A stretch of 64,000 nt of DNA from Ruminococcus albus AD2013 (GTDB lineage Bacteria > Bacillota > Clostridia > Oscillospirales > Ruminococcaceae). The notes beneath the pieces were generated by a model. The model was given only the letters and a program-made list of their open reading frames with translations. It searched no databases and was not told where the DNA came from. The position numbers and the translations under genes are program-made. Below are positions 1 through 9,335 of the stretch, piece after piece. Position 1 is the first letter of the stretch, and each line of letters opens with the position of its first letter. The stretch is from the NCBI RefSeq assembly GCF_000526775.1, contig NZ_JAGS01000005.1:310001-374000 (forward strand). Direction: 5' to 3'.

Positions 1-301
1 CTATAAATTTCGGAATAAACAGACCGACAAAAAAGATAATGATCGAAAGCCACAACTCTTTACTCAAGAACCATGCCCCAACAGAACCGGTCAAAGGGAA
101 AAATAACATCAAAATCAAATATGTTTTGATCGACATTGCACCGGGAATTGACGCTAGATACTGTTTTTTATTTTCTATAAAAATATCAATAAAATCAGCA
201 TCTTTTTTATTTATGATATTTTTCTTTTCCCTAACATTTATTATAACTGCGAGAAATATCAGTAAAACAGATAATCCGGCGAAAAAAACAGCGTAATACA
301 T
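1..301 (-). CDS. TadB-like type II secretion F-family membrane protein (partial)
   Basis: Only the first 100 codons are in the window; the gene runs off the left edge. Reading starts at an ATG 17 bases after the TadA-like gene stops. The visible part has an N-terminal hydrophobic segment (about residues 3-19), a charged stretch with ENKKQYLASIPGAM, and two further hydrophobic segments (about 60-75 and 83-97). This fits the N-terminus of TadB/TadC inner-membrane platform proteins. Its place directly after a CpaF/TadA ATPase is the usual place for TadB. The family call rests mainly on context, because the diagnostic T2SSF domain lies outside the window. Confidence 0.65.
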   Translation of the reverse strand, partial: MYYAVFFAGLSVLLIFLAVIINVREKKNIINKKDADFIDIFIENKKQYLASIPGAMSIKTYLILMLFFPLTGSVGAWFLSKELWLSIIIFFVGLFIPKFI

Positions 302-318
302 TGTATCCTTCTTTCCTT

Positions 319-1644
319 TTACGATTTTTTGGGGTCGAATACTTTTTCATCAATCTCAGAACCATACGCTTTGAGTCTGGATAATAATGTTTTGGGAACG
401 TATCCTGTTGCGGAGAAACCTCCGTTTGAGTCATAAGTAAAAATATCTTTGAGGTTTATCCTGTAATCTGAAGCACCCGAAACTTCTGTTATATGTGTTA
501 TGACTCTTTTTTTATTTCTGAATCCTATCTGAACGATAAGATCCAGTGCTTCTGCTACCTGAAGTGCTTGTGTTTCAGCGGTAAAGCTTGCATTAGCCAT
601 ACTATAAAAAATCGGGATCCTCGAATTGACAAGATTGGCAGGACTATTAGCATGAGTCGTAGACATTGAACCTTCATGACCGGTACTCATGGCAGATATC
701 ATATCAACGATCGTCCCGTCACGTATCTCTCCGACAATTATCCTGTCAGGATTCATTCTCAAAGAGTTTTTTACCAAGGCTTTTATATCTATCTTCATCA
801 CTCTGTCTGTAGCCAGAGAATCTTTAGCTTCAAGTCTTCTTACATTCGGAGATTTGAGCTGAAGCTCACATGAATCTTCTATTGTAATTACCATTTCTTC
901 TTCCGGGATAAAGCCCGAAAGCATATTCAAAAGCGTAGTTTTTCCCGTATTTGTTCCGCCGGATACGATTATATTTGCCTTCCCTTTTACTGCAGCACAA
1001 AGAAAATCAAGCATTTCCTGATTTAATGTACCGAGCTTGAGATAATCTTCTCCGGTCAAAGCTTTATTAGAAAATTTTCTAATAGTTAAAGTTGCTCCAT
1101 CCACAGATACGGGCGGTATCGTCGCATTTACACGAGAACCATCAGACAATCTCGCATCAACGATTGGTGTAGAGAGATTTATCTGTCTGCCTATTGGCTG
1201 AACTATACGCTGGATCACGTTTACAAGATGCAGTTCGGACTGGAATTTGACGTCGGTATTGATCTTCTCACCGTTCTTCTCGATAACTACATGATCATAT
1301 CGCAAGACCATTATTTCGGTGATATCCGGATCTGACATAAATTCTTCAAGAGGACCCAGACCTGATATATTCGCAGCAATGTTCTTTTCAAGCTTCAGCT
1401 TTTCCTCATATGAAACATTCAGTGCATCAATTTTTTTATGAAGCTGATTTTTCAGGTCATCAACCGAATTATCAATACCTTTCAAAGTGATAGTGTCGAA
1501 GTTTTCGGAACTGATCTCTTTTATCAAGGCATTGGCTGTATCCTGCTGTTGTGAATCAAGAATAACGGATTCTGACTGTATTTTATCGGCCAAGCTCTGT
1601 TTTTCTTTTTCGGCTTTATTAATTATTTTTTCAATAAGGCTCAT
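319..1644 (-). CDS. tadA: TadA/CpaF-type secretion ATPase
   Basis: Hexameric cytoplasmic ATPase that powers Tad pilus or related secretion assembly. The 441 residues hold a charged N-terminal region, then the CpaF core: Walker A GGTNTGKTT near 228-236, Walker B RIIVGEIRD near 300, and the His box GHEGSMSTTHANSP near 320. The invariant elements of the family all look intact. The start ATG has AAGGAG nine bases upstream. It follows the TadZ-like gene by 12 bases and precedes the TadB-like gene, so it sits in one operon with CpaB and TadZ. The closeness of this operon to the HerA/VirB4-like motor suggests a role in DNA transfer, but that is inference. Confidence 0.9.
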   Translation of the reverse strand: MSLIEKIINKAEKEKQSLADKIQSESVILDSQQQDTANALIKEISSENFDTITLKGIDNSVDDLKNQLHKKIDALNVSYEEKLKLEKNIAANISGLGPLEEFMSDPDITEIMVLRYDHVVIEKNGEKINTDVKFQSELHLVNVIQRIVQPIGRQINLSTPIVDARLSDGSRVNATIPPVSVDGATLTIRKFSNKALTGEDYLKLGTLNQEMLDFLCAAVKGKANIIVSGGTNTGKTTLLNMLSGFIPEEEMVITIEDSCELQLKSPNVRRLEAKDSLATDRVMKIDIKALVKNSLRMNPDRIIVGEIRDGTIVDMISAMSTGHEGSMSTTHANSPANLVNSRIPIFYSMANASFTAETQALQVAEALDLIVQIGFRNKKRVITHITEVSGASDYRINLKDIFTYDSNGGFSATGYVPKTLLSRLKAYGSEIDEKVFDPKKS

Positions 1645-1656
1645 TTTGACTTCTCC

Positions 1657-3198
1657 TTATTTCCTCAAGAATGAAAAAATACCTTTTTTCTTCGGCTTGA
1701 TCTCAAGATCTTCATCGATTATGGCTGATACTATCTCAGAAAGCTCCCTCGTAAACGGAGCACCCGAGTCAAGAGCCGCAGGGATCCCCTTATTATTAGC
1801 AAGAGTTACACTTGTATTTCTTCTGATCCTTCCAATACACGGAAATTCCGGCACTGCCTCTTCTATATCCTTTACTGAAACGCCTGTTTCTTTTGCAGAT
1901 ATAATGTTATTTATAACCAGATAAACTTTTCCTTTATCAAAATCAGATATTTCATCCATGGTCTTAAGGAAACTGTCATTGCAATCTACAGTCGTAACGT
2001 CCTGAGTAGCTATAAGCAGAATTTTATCCGAAAGTTCGAGCGCCGTAAAAGACGAATCACGGGTATTGTTGCCTGTATCACAGATTATATAATCAAAATC
2101 GCCGTTTTCTTTCAGATTTCTCAGCATTACTTCAAAGCTTTTTTCGGGTATGCCCATGGAATCTTTATGTATAAGCGGAGCAATAAGACCATAGATCTCG
2201 GTTTCGTCATTACTCAAGGTTTTCTTAAAAGATTTCTTTTGCAGGAAACACTCGATCTCTTCCTTTGAATATTTTATTTCCTTTGGGTCTATACCTTCAC
2301 CGATTTTTGCATCGATGTTAGCAAGCCAGTCGATCATTGTTACATCCTTGCGCGAGAAATTCAGTGTAGTCCGAATGTTTCCAAAATCAATATTGAAATC
2401 TACGATACACACCCTGGTTTTGCGTCTGTCTGTAGTAGTACGTGCCAGAAGTACTGCCAGATTTGCGGCAATAGTTGTCTTGCCAACACCGCCTTTAGCA
2501 GCATAAGATGATACCACTTTACATTGATGGCGCTGGAGTTTGAGATCTTCAGCTACAAGTTTTTCAATATCATCCGTGCGATCATCTCTGTCTATAGCCG
2601 CATTTCGTATCATAGCATCAGCATCGTCTACAGGAGTTCCGCATATATGACAGAATCTAGTTTCCGGCAGTAATTTCGTTCCGCAGTTCGAACAGAAAAA
2701 AGCTTTTTCAGCCGCATTTTCTGCTTTTGTTTCACTTCTTATTCCTCTTACTTCCTCTGCATCAGGCTTTATAGTTGTTTCTGCGTTTGTGTTTTCAACT
2801 GATAAAGCTGTTACAGGAGTTTCATTTTTGGTTTCATTTTTTATTTCAGCGTCGTTCGGCTGCATTTTTTCAAGCGTTTGAAGCATTTCAAACGAATCAT
2901 TGAAATAGCCGAGATCAACAATGCCGCTATTAGCAAAAATAGAATTATCGGAATTTTTCCTTTCAAGATATCCAAGGAGTTTCTGCTCAGCCGGTATCAC
3001 AAAATCATCAGACATTATAACTCCGCTTACCACAGCTATCATGTCATAGTGATTCTTTGTAATATGCTCCTGGAATTCGCTGTAATCAGTATACAGGAAA
3101 ATTTCTGCATCGAGTTCAAGTTCATCACTTATTTCGATTCTTGTTTTAATGTTTTGATAATAAGCTGCTCTGTTATCTACTATCAGTACTTTATTCAA
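1657..3198 (-). CDS. TadZ/CpaE-like ParA-type ATPase with zinc ribbon
   Basis: Localisation ATPase of Tad systems (ParA/MinD superfamily). The start is a TTG (MNKVLIVDNRAAYYQ) because GGAGGG lies eight bases before it; longer versions would overlap cpaB. Residues 1-110 look like a degenerate receiver domain, typical of TadZ. Near 167-188 there is a four-cysteine zinc ribbon (CSNCG...CHICG), which I do not know as a usual part of TadZ. The ATPase domain begins with a deviant Walker A, KGGVGKTT, near 233-240. The gene is 22 bases after cpaB and 12 bases before tadA. The fold call is firm; the function of the ribbon is unknown. Confidence 0.85.
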   Translation of the reverse strand: MNKVLIVDNRAAYYQNIKTRIEISDELELDAEIFLYTDYSEFQEHITKNHYDMIAVVSGVIMSDDFVIPAEQKLLGYLERKNSDNSIFANSGIVDLGYFNDSFEMLQTLEKMQPNDAEIKNETKNETPVTALSVENTNAETTIKPDAEEVRGIRSETKAENAAEKAFFCSNCGTKLLPETRFCHICGTPVDDADAMIRNAAIDRDDRTDDIEKLVAEDLKLQRHQCKVVSSYAAKGGVGKTTIAANLAVLLARTTTDRRKTRVCIVDFNIDFGNIRTTLNFSRKDVTMIDWLANIDAKIGEGIDPKEIKYSKEEIECFLQKKSFKKTLSNDETEIYGLIAPLIHKDSMGIPEKSFEVMLRNLKENGDFDYIICDTGNNTRDSSFTALELSDKILLIATQDVTTVDCNDSFLKTMDEISDFDKGKVYLVINNIISAKETGVSVKDIEEAVPEFPCIGRIRRNTSVTLANNKGIPAALDSGAPFTRELSEIVSAIIDEDLEIKPKKKGIFSFLRK

Positions 3199-3220
3199 AT
3201 TAAATCCCTCCGTTAAAGAT

Positions 3221-3982
3221 TTATTTAGATGATGTATCCTCAGGAAGATTATCCTCCGGGATCTGAACATCTTCGGAATAATCAGGATCATTATCATTTA
3301 TAATAATGGATTCTTCCTTTTCTTCTTCCGTTACCACATAGCCCGAATGAGCATTTTCATCAAGTACAGGTGATACCAGTGAGAAGTAAAGTTTTTTGTT
3401 GTTTGCTGCATTTATAAGATCTAATGTATCATCCGGTGATGTTTCAAATGTCACCTTGGATACAGAGTTTTCATTATTTCTGGCAATTATTCTCATGTTT
3501 TCAAACAAGAGTTTTGTTCCACTTGCGTCGCTTGAATAAATGTTGACAACAGAACCGACTCTTAATTCGTCCGTAACAGCAGCTGTTCCGGATATAGGGA
3601 TAGTAACAGCCATTCCGTTGCCGGACAGCGACCTTTCAATACTCGAACCGCTCGTCATAGCAAGATCTACGAGTGTCAGCGGCTGATTCTTCACAACATC
3701 GTTAAGCAGATACTCATTACGTTCTACGACCTTAGAGTAATTTTCACCGGTTATGTAGTAGCTTTCAAGACCTCCCTTTTGTCCTGTCTTGATTATCTGA
3801 TCGTCAACCTTCATAGGCGAAAGCATACTCTTTTCGATCTTTGTGCCGGCTTTATAATCATCATTAAATACGTAAATAAAGCCTTTGGTTGAATTGCAGT
3901 ACTTATAGATCAAAGTACCAGTAACTATTGCAGATATGACCGCCAAGATCAAAAGAATGGTAATTTTATGAGATTTTGACAT
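3221..3982 (-). CDS. CpaB/RcpC-like SAF-domain protein
   Basis: 253 residues. There is one N-terminal membrane anchor (about 8-28), then a SAF-type domain (YKAGTKIEKSMLSPMKV... and YLLNDVVKNQPLTLVDL) and an acidic, Glu/Asp-rich C-terminal tail. CpaB/RcpC proteins are periplasmic or envelope partners of Tad pilus machines; in Gram-positive relatives they are membrane-anchored. It is the first gene of the Tad-like operon, with promoter TTTTC-N3-TATAAT at 4015-4028 and AAGGAGA before the ATG. The downstream order CpaB-TadZ-TadA-TadB matches Tad loci. Confidence 0.75.
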   Translation of the reverse strand: MSKSHKITILLILAVISAIVTGTLIYKYCNSTKGFIYVFNDDYKAGTKIEKSMLSPMKVDDQIIKTGQKGGLESYYITGENYSKVVERNEYLLNDVVKNQPLTLVDLAMTSGSSIERSLSGNGMAVTIPISGTAAVTDELRVGSVVNIYSSDASGTKLLFENMRIIARNNENSVSKVTFETSPDDTLDLINAANNKKLYFSLVSPVLDENAHSGYVVTEEEKEESIIINDNDPDYSEDVQIPEDNLPEDTSSK

Positions 3983-4014
3983 TGTATATCTCTCCTTTTT
4001 TTTATACTAATTAT

Positions 4015-4028
4015 ATTATAGCAGAAAA
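4015..4028 (-). promoter_or_regulatory. Element-type promoter, site A (TTTTC-N3-TATAAT)
   Basis: On the minus strand, TTTTC, TGC, TATAAT. It drives the cpaB-tadZ-tadA-tadB operon. No TTGACA-like hexamer is seen 16-18 bases upstream of the -10. The same 14-base layout recurs at ten places in this window, always upstream of minus-strand core genes. Confidence 0.75.
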
Positions 4029-4039
4029 TTTTTTATTTT

Positions 4040-4086
4040 GAAAAAAAAATAAATAGAAATATCCCGACGTACTTTAGCCGGGATAT
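4040..4086 (-). terminator. Intrinsic terminator of the ATPase transfer operon
   Basis: Read on the minus strand, an 8-bp stem ATATCCCG/CGGGATAT is followed by a long U-tract (A-run on plus at 4041-4052). It ends the 4107-8552 transcript; the U-tract then merges into promoter site A. Confidence 0.85.
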
Positions 4087-4106
4087 TTTTATATAGTATG
4101 ATCCGA

Positions 4107-7100
4107 TTAAACTGTAACCGAGATCTGAGAATGATCGAGTGCATCGTTCCTTGCATTGTTGCGAAGCATGATATCGATCTTTTTACGTGTCAGAACTTCA
4201 TCTATCTCATCATTTGTAGGCGGATCAAAGTTAAGCGGAGCGATATTAACAAGAACGGGTTCGGCGTCCAAAAAGTCATAACCTCGTGATGTCTGGCAAA
4301 TAAACCAACCTGTAGGTGATCTTGGGAACCACTTAACTATGTCACGATCTTCAAACTTCTCTTCACGCGCTATCGTTCTGATTACTACATTTATATCCTC
4401 TACTCTCTTAAGACGTCCCGCAAACACAAGACCTGCATTTGCCATGATCGAGGATGGCATGTCAGCTATTTTCTGTGTTATAGCAATTACAAACAGACCA
4501 TAGCCGGCTGACTGGTCAAGTATTTCTTCAAACTCAGATTGTCCGCCGAGGCTCAACGATGAACCTCCTCCTGTACCTGCTGTATCATTACCTGTAAGGA
4601 CTTTATTTGCCTCCTCTATGACCAGTATTGTTTCATACTGATCAGGAGCTTTATAGCCTCCTTCCTGAGCTTTACCATACTGATAGAATCCTGATGTTAT
4701 CACACCGAATATGAAGTTGGAGAAAGTTGATTCCAGCCCCGACGATTCAAGAACTGTGATATCATCGTCTCCTATCAGATCATCTATTCCCATTCCATCT
4801 TCTTCTCCGAAAAGTTTCGATTCTATCGAATATTCTCTTCCGAAGCATGACAGACGTTCAAGAATTCTTGAATAAGCGTCTCTTGTGTCGTTTCCGGCTC
4901 TGCCTTTAGGATTGCTAGAGTCATCAAGAGCGATCTTGCATGATTCCATATGCTTGTAGATCTTCTTGAAAGTCACCTTCTTGGAAAGTTCCGGCACTAC
5001 ATCCTTCCAATTAGGATCGTCCAAGGCATCAAAAACTCCTGCTTTTCTGTAAAGAGCAAAAATAGTTTCAGCCATGATTTGTTTTCCTCTTTCAAGGAGC
5101 CCGTAAGCACGGCAGAAGATCTCGATAAGACCGTCTACCCATTTCTGCGGGAAAACACCGTATGGTATCTTGCACGGATTAAAATGAATCGGATGGAAAT
5201 TCGGATTGCCAAGGCTGTAGAAATTGAATCTTTCGGGCTCGACGAACCTTGCAAGTGATCTCCAGTCAGATTTAGGATCCATACATACTATTCTAAAACG
5301 CTTTCCTGTTTGCTTTCTTCTAGCTCTTGATAGTTCGGCAATGAATCTCATTGCAGCTACGGTTTTACCGGATCTTGACTGACCTGTAAAATAACCGTGC
5401 ATAAGCATAGATTCATCTATTCTATAATCAAACGGCGTTTTATACCCGTTGTTTATAGTCCATCTTTCAGCAGAAAGAATCGTACCCATGTATATCTCAC
5501 CCTGCATCATCGAAGGTACGGCGAATTTAGGAACGTCATTTACATCGCTGTAAATACCGCCTTCCGAAGCTCTCGGGGGATGAGTATATGCTACAAGTTC
5601 ACTCGGAAGTAAAACTGTTGTATACTTATATTCAGATACTCCGTACACCGAAGTCCTTGTAATATCCGCCGAAAAAGCGCTAAAATGATAAAGCAGATGT
5701 CTCTGTTCTTCTGATTCAAGATCAAGAACTTGAATAGGCATTCTAAGTGCCTGGTCGTTTTGCCAAGATGACTTGGCAAGAGCTTTTGCTGCTGCAAGTG
5801 CATCCTGTGACGTACACGCAATATAAACGTCAGTGTAAAATGCACCGTTACCTTTTAAAGCATTTTTTAGTCTTTCATTCTCATAATTGAGAATTTCCAG
5901 AATGTCTTTAACTTGCTGATCAAGCCACTGATAAGATTTACCATAGCTTATCGAAGGGCCGAGTCCCATAGATCCGCCGGTTGATGTCGCAAAAGCACCT
6001 GAAGTACCCATAGACTGACCTAAGCTTCTTCCATTGCTTTCCGAAATACTCTGTCCCTGTGAAACGGATTTACTGGATCCGGTGCTCATTGATGCACCCT
6101 GAGAAACATTCTGTGTGTATGACTGCGATGATGTTTCTCCGAGAGACATTCCTTTGCTTATACCCTGAGAATAACCCTGAGACTGTGAAATAGATCTTCC
6201 GAAGCTATCGGAGTTTGAAATACTATTTGTAACAGACTGAGATACGGAATCGGACGCAGATCTTGAATATCCCATACTTTCGGAAAAACCTTCCGACTGA
6301 CCAAGACCCCACGATTCTCCGGAGCCGACAGACTGGCTTTGAGATGTTCCAACGGATTCCGATATAGATTGGCTGTCACCCTGACTAAAGGATGACCCTG
6401 AACCATAACTCTGAGAGAATCCCTGATTCTGACTCTGAGAAACGCCCATGCCAGAAGATTCACCGTATGAATAGCTCTGACCCCATCCGTTTGAAATGCC
6501 TTGAGTACTGGATAATGATTGACCTGTACCAATCGACTGGCTAAAGGATGTACCGTTTGTGATACCCTGTGACTGCGATGAATTAAAGCCATATGATTCA
6601 TTTATCGAACCGCCATGACCGAAACTCAAGCCTTCGCTTGTGGACATTCCTTGAGATAATGAACTGCTTGCACCCCAATTTTCGCCCTGGGAGAAAGAAC
6701 CACCATTGCTGAAGCTATTGTTGTGACCATAATTATTCGAATCACTTGTACCGTATCCCGTGCTGTGGCCCAAATTTTCAGAAGTGCTGGAAGAGTAGCC
6801 TGACGAAGATGAAAAATTCTGTCCGTCGCCGCCACTGCTGTTGACCGGACCGATTCCCAGCGAAACATTATTCGACACAGAATTGGATAAACCGCTGTTT
6901 TCCGATGAACCGGAACTAACAGAACTTCCTGATGATGTTCCTGAATTCATGGATGATCCATGCGACCATCCATCCGAGAATCCTTCCGAATTATTCCAAC
7001 TGCTGCCTGAGTTTGCACTATGACCATAGCTCTGTCCTTCGGATGAAGTCAAAGAATTACCATGAGAATAATTCTGACCTTCGTTCCAACTTTCACCATG

Positions 7101-8552
7101 ACCGAAATTCATAGATCTGCCGCTTGAAATAGAGTTGGACATTGAGGATGACTGACCAAGGGATTGATTATATGATTGACTCTGGCTAAAGCCCTGTGAT
7201 TGAGATATCGAGCTATTGATACTCGAACCGTGATTTAGCGAATGACTGGAATTCTGAGATATACTAGCACCATACCCCTCTGAAATTCCGGCACTTTGAT
7301 TAATACTTTCCCCGATATTTACGGAATTTCCGTGAGAATAGCCGTGATTTTGGCTCAATCCGAAACTGTTGGACACATTATTGCTTATACTGTGATTAAG
7401 ACTGTTGGATGTATTATGACCAAAATTTTCTGAAACGCCCTGAGTAAGGCCCTGTGTATGCCCCTGAGAAAGCCCGAGACTTTCTCCGACACTGTGAGTC
7501 AGAGATTGACCGTGACTTACACTTTGAGATATGGATTCCGTGTTGGAAATGGTATTAGAAAACGAATGACCGGAAGACTGACCTATAGCCTGACCATAAT
7601 TCATGCTCAAACCATTACTGAGGTTCTCACCATAGCCGGTATTAAAGGACTGTCCAGTACCGTGAGACAAAGTTGAGGAATCAGAATATGCTTGATTCCA
7701 TCCCTTAGAATTTGATGTATTTGCCATATACATCATAGGGATACTAAGCGAAAAATTAAGACTTTTAGTACCCTGCAGCTGTTCATTCCATTCAGTCATG
7801 TTCATCTGGTTTGCCATGCTCCAGGCTGTCAAGGTATCCATCTTAACAGGAGTTGAAAGAATCTGAATTACATACTCATAATCAGACATACCGAGAATTA
7901 TTTCCTCAAGTGTGCCTGTTCCGTCGGGATTCTGGGGTTTATTATCCATTGTCGTTTTTGAAACACTAACACCAAGAGAATTCGCCTTCGGAATACCTCT
8001 TACAGCAGTCAGGTATTCCATATTGAACATCTTTTGTCTCAGCCATTCGGTCTCCTGCTGTTCTATGTGAGACATATGAAGAACTTTATACGTACCCTGC
8101 AGCGCTGCACCGAGAGATACATAATCTGTATCCGCTATCATTTTTGCTTCTTCGAGATCTTTTGAAACGCCCTGAACACCGTACAGGAAAAGCAGTCCTA
8201 ACGGAGGATCCATGATATTTGCTATTATAGTTACAAAATTGATCTCATTTTCGTAAAGAGCTGCCAAAACCTGTGAGTGCATATCCATAAAGGTTTTTGA
8301 TTCTTTTGAGGACTTAGGCAATCTTTTAACTCTGTAAAATTTTAGTGCTTTATAAATAGTGTTTTTTTCACCGCTTCCGGGATTAATGACCTCTATCTTA
8401 AAACAGAGATATTTGATCGGTCGTTTGGGAACAGATTTGGATGAATTTTCATCGACTTCTACCCAAGAATCAATGATCCTGAAATCATCAGAAGGCATAG
8501 TTGAGATTTTAGGCTGTAATATTCTTTTGATATCAAATACTGTTAAAGCCAT
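4107..8552 (-). CDS. Giant HerA/VirB4-like transfer ATPase with Ser/Gly/Asn/Gln-rich insert
   Basis: 1481 residues, last gene of the transfer operon, ATG with AAGGAG. Residues 1-275 form an N-terminal domain like that of conjugation motors. Residues about 280-862 are a huge low-complexity insert made almost only of Ser, Gly, Asn, Gln with sparse Tyr, Phe, His, Trp and Met, in an alternating S-x-S-x-G pattern. The motor follows: Walker A GQSRSGKT near 1057-1064, Walker B ILVIEEANKVL near 1305-1315, then AITQKIADMPSSIMANAG, as in HerA/VirB4/FtsK-superfamily DNA or protein pumps. Being next to Tad genes and a Replic_Relax-like protein suggests a conjugation motor. The frame stays open throughout, so the insert is translated. 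The closest family is uncertain. Confidence 0.8.
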   Translation of the reverse strand: MALTVFDIKRILQPKISTMPSDDFRIIDSWVEVDENSSKSVPKRPIKYLCFKIEVINPGSGEKNTIYKALKFYRVKRLPKSSKESKTFMDMHSQVLAALYENEINFVTIIANIMDPPLGLLFLYGVQGVSKDLEEAKMIADTDYVSLGAALQGTYKVLHMSHIEQQETEWLRQKMFNMEYLTAVRGIPKANSLGVSVSKTTMDNKPQNPDGTGTLEEIILGMSDYEYVIQILSTPVKMDTLTAWSMANQMNMTEWNEQLQGTKSLNFSLSIPMMYMANTSNSKGWNQAYSDSSTLSHGTGQSFNTGYGENLSNGLSMNYGQAIGQSSGHSFSNTISNTESISQSVSHGQSLTHSVGESLGLSQGHTQGLTQGVSENFGHNTSNSLNHSISNNVSNSFGLSQNHGYSHGNSVNIGESINQSAGISEGYGASISQNSSHSLNHGSSINSSISQSQGFSQSQSYNQSLGQSSSMSNSISSGRSMNFGHGESWNEGQNYSHGNSLTSSEGQSYGHSANSGSSWNNSEGFSDGWSHGSSMNSGTSSGSSVSSGSSENSGLSNSVSNNVSLGIGPVNSSGGDGQNFSSSSGYSSSTSENLGHSTGYGTSDSNNYGHNNSFSNGGSFSQGENWGASSSLSQGMSTSEGLSFGHGGSINESYGFNSSQSQGITNGTSFSQSIGTGQSLSSTQGISNGWGQSYSYGESSGMGVSQSQNQGFSQSYGSGSSFSQGDSQSISESVGTSQSQSVGSGESWGLGQSEGFSESMGYSRSASDSVSQSVTNSISNSDSFGRSISQSQGYSQGISKGMSLGETSSQSYTQNVSQGASMSTGSSKSVSQGQSISESNGRSLGQSMGTSGAFATSTGGSMGLGPSISYGKSYQWLDQQVKDILEILNYENERLKNALKGNGAFYTDVYIACTSQDALAAAKALAKSSWQNDQALRMPIQVLDLESEEQRHLLYHFSAFSADITRTSVYGVSEYKYTTVLLPSELVAYTHPPRASEGGIYSDVNDVPKFAVPSMMQGEIYMGTILSAERWTINNGYKTPFDYRIDESMLMHGYFTGQSRSGKTVAAMRFIAELSRARRKQTGKRFRIVCMDPKSDWRSLARFVEPERFNFYSLGNPNFHPIHFNPCKIPYGVFPQKWVDGLIEIFCRAYGLLERGKQIMAETIFALYRKAGVFDALDDPNWKDVVPELSKKVTFKKIYKHMESCKIALDDSSNPKGRAGNDTRDAYSRILERLSCFGREYSIESKLFGEEDGMGIDDLIGDDDITVLESSGLESTFSNFIFGVITSGFYQYGKAQEGGYKAPDQYETILVIEEANKVLTGNDTAGTGGGSSLSLGGQSEFEEILDQSAGYGLFVIAITQKIADMPSSIMANAGLVFAGRLKRVEDINVVIRTIAREEKFEDRDIVKWFPRSPTGWFICQTSRGYDFLDAEPVLVNIAPLNFDPPTNDEIDEVLTRKKIDIMLRNNARNDALDHSQISVTV

Positions 8553-8567
8553 TCCCTATTCTCCTTT

Positions 8568-9086
8568 CTATGGTCTGATGCCACGAACTTGATTCAAAGC
8601 TGTGTTTTTGTCTGTTTTTTTAGTAAACCTATATATTCGCGTTGCTTCTCTTCCGAGAAAACCCGCCGGCACAAGGATCGTTGTCGCCCATAGTGCCGTT
8701 TGAAGGTATCCGGGCAAAGCAGAACTCTGGTTTAATGATATCACTTGATTATAGGATGCCATGATCTGCTCAGTGGATACGTTCGATACTAACTTTATAG
8801 CCTCTCTCCATCCGAGGAGAGTTGTCTGATAAATACCGATAAAAGCAAGCGTTTCTTTTAAGATTTCTTTTCTCATCGATTTTAATACAAGAGCTCCGAT
8901 CACACCCACTCCCCACATTGCGGCTGTCAATGGAGCGATAAGTCTTGTGCCGAATCCGGAAAAAACACTTATAGAAAACATCGACAAGAGCAGTATCAAA
9001 ACAGGATAACCAATGGCTTTTATATAAGCAGTTGCTTCCTGAGATGTCATGGGCTCTTTGTATACTTCTTTATTAACACCTTTCAT
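8568..9086 (-). CDS. Small multi-pass membrane protein of the transfer operon
   Basis: 172 residues, unknown function. Hydrophobic segments lie near residues 24-42, 46-66, 76-92 and 128-146. The start chosen is the ATG of MKGVNKEV, because AAGGAG sits eight bases before it; a GTG three codons upstream touches the ribosome site. It follows the 59-residue membrane peptide by 15 bases and precedes the giant ATPase by 15 bases. It could be the membrane partner of the ATPase (a VirB6- or TrbL-like role), but nothing in the sequence proves that. Confidence 0.7.
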   Translation of the reverse strand: MKGVNKEVYKEPMTSQEATAYIKAIGYPVLILLLSMFSISVFSGFGTRLIAPLTAAMWGVGVIGALVLKSMRKEILKETLAFIGIYQTTLLGWREAIKLVSNVSTEQIMASYNQVISLNQSSALPGYLQTALWATTILVPAGFLGREATRIYRFTKKTDKNTALNQVRGIRP

Positions 9087-9101
9087 ATTTATCACTCCTT
9101 A

Positions 9102-9281
9102 TTAAATCATTGGTCTCTGATCACGGGTAGACTTAACTACGACATCCTTGAGCGATAAAACAGCCGTTAGAACGGCAGCAATCAGAATAATGATAATAGA
9201 GATATTTTGAGAGAGTAAATATACAAGATGATTGAACGCGTTAACATTGAACGCTATAAATGAATGAATTATATCAGCCAT
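9102..9281 (-). CDS. 59-residue single-pass membrane peptide of the transfer operon
   Basis: Short gene. ATG with AAGGAG 10 bases upstream; the product starts MADIIHSFIAFNVN and has one strong hydrophobic helix (about residues 27-44, SQNISIIIILIAAVLTAVLS) followed by a positively charged tail ending TRDQRPMI. Its stop lies 15 bases before the next gene's ATG, so the two are probably translated together. Small one-helix proteins of this kind occur as pilin-like or channel subunits in VirB2/TrbC positions of transfer operons. That role is only a guess here. Confidence 0.65.
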   Translation of the reverse strand: MADIIHSFIAFNVNAFNHLVYLLSQNISIIIILIAAVLTAVLSLKDVVVKSTRDQRPMI

Positions 9282-9335
9282 AAAATCATTCTCCTTTCAC
9301 TTTTTAATTATATGAGAAAATTGCATCTGACAAAA

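Noticed and set aside
5950..7735. Short direct repeats in the giant ATPase gene, as a possible CRISPR array or tandem satellite
   Set aside because: The repeats are codon-level (Ser/Gly/Asn/Gln) without constant unit length or spacers, and the reading frame is open throughout. Many open frames on the other strand here are by-products of this composition.
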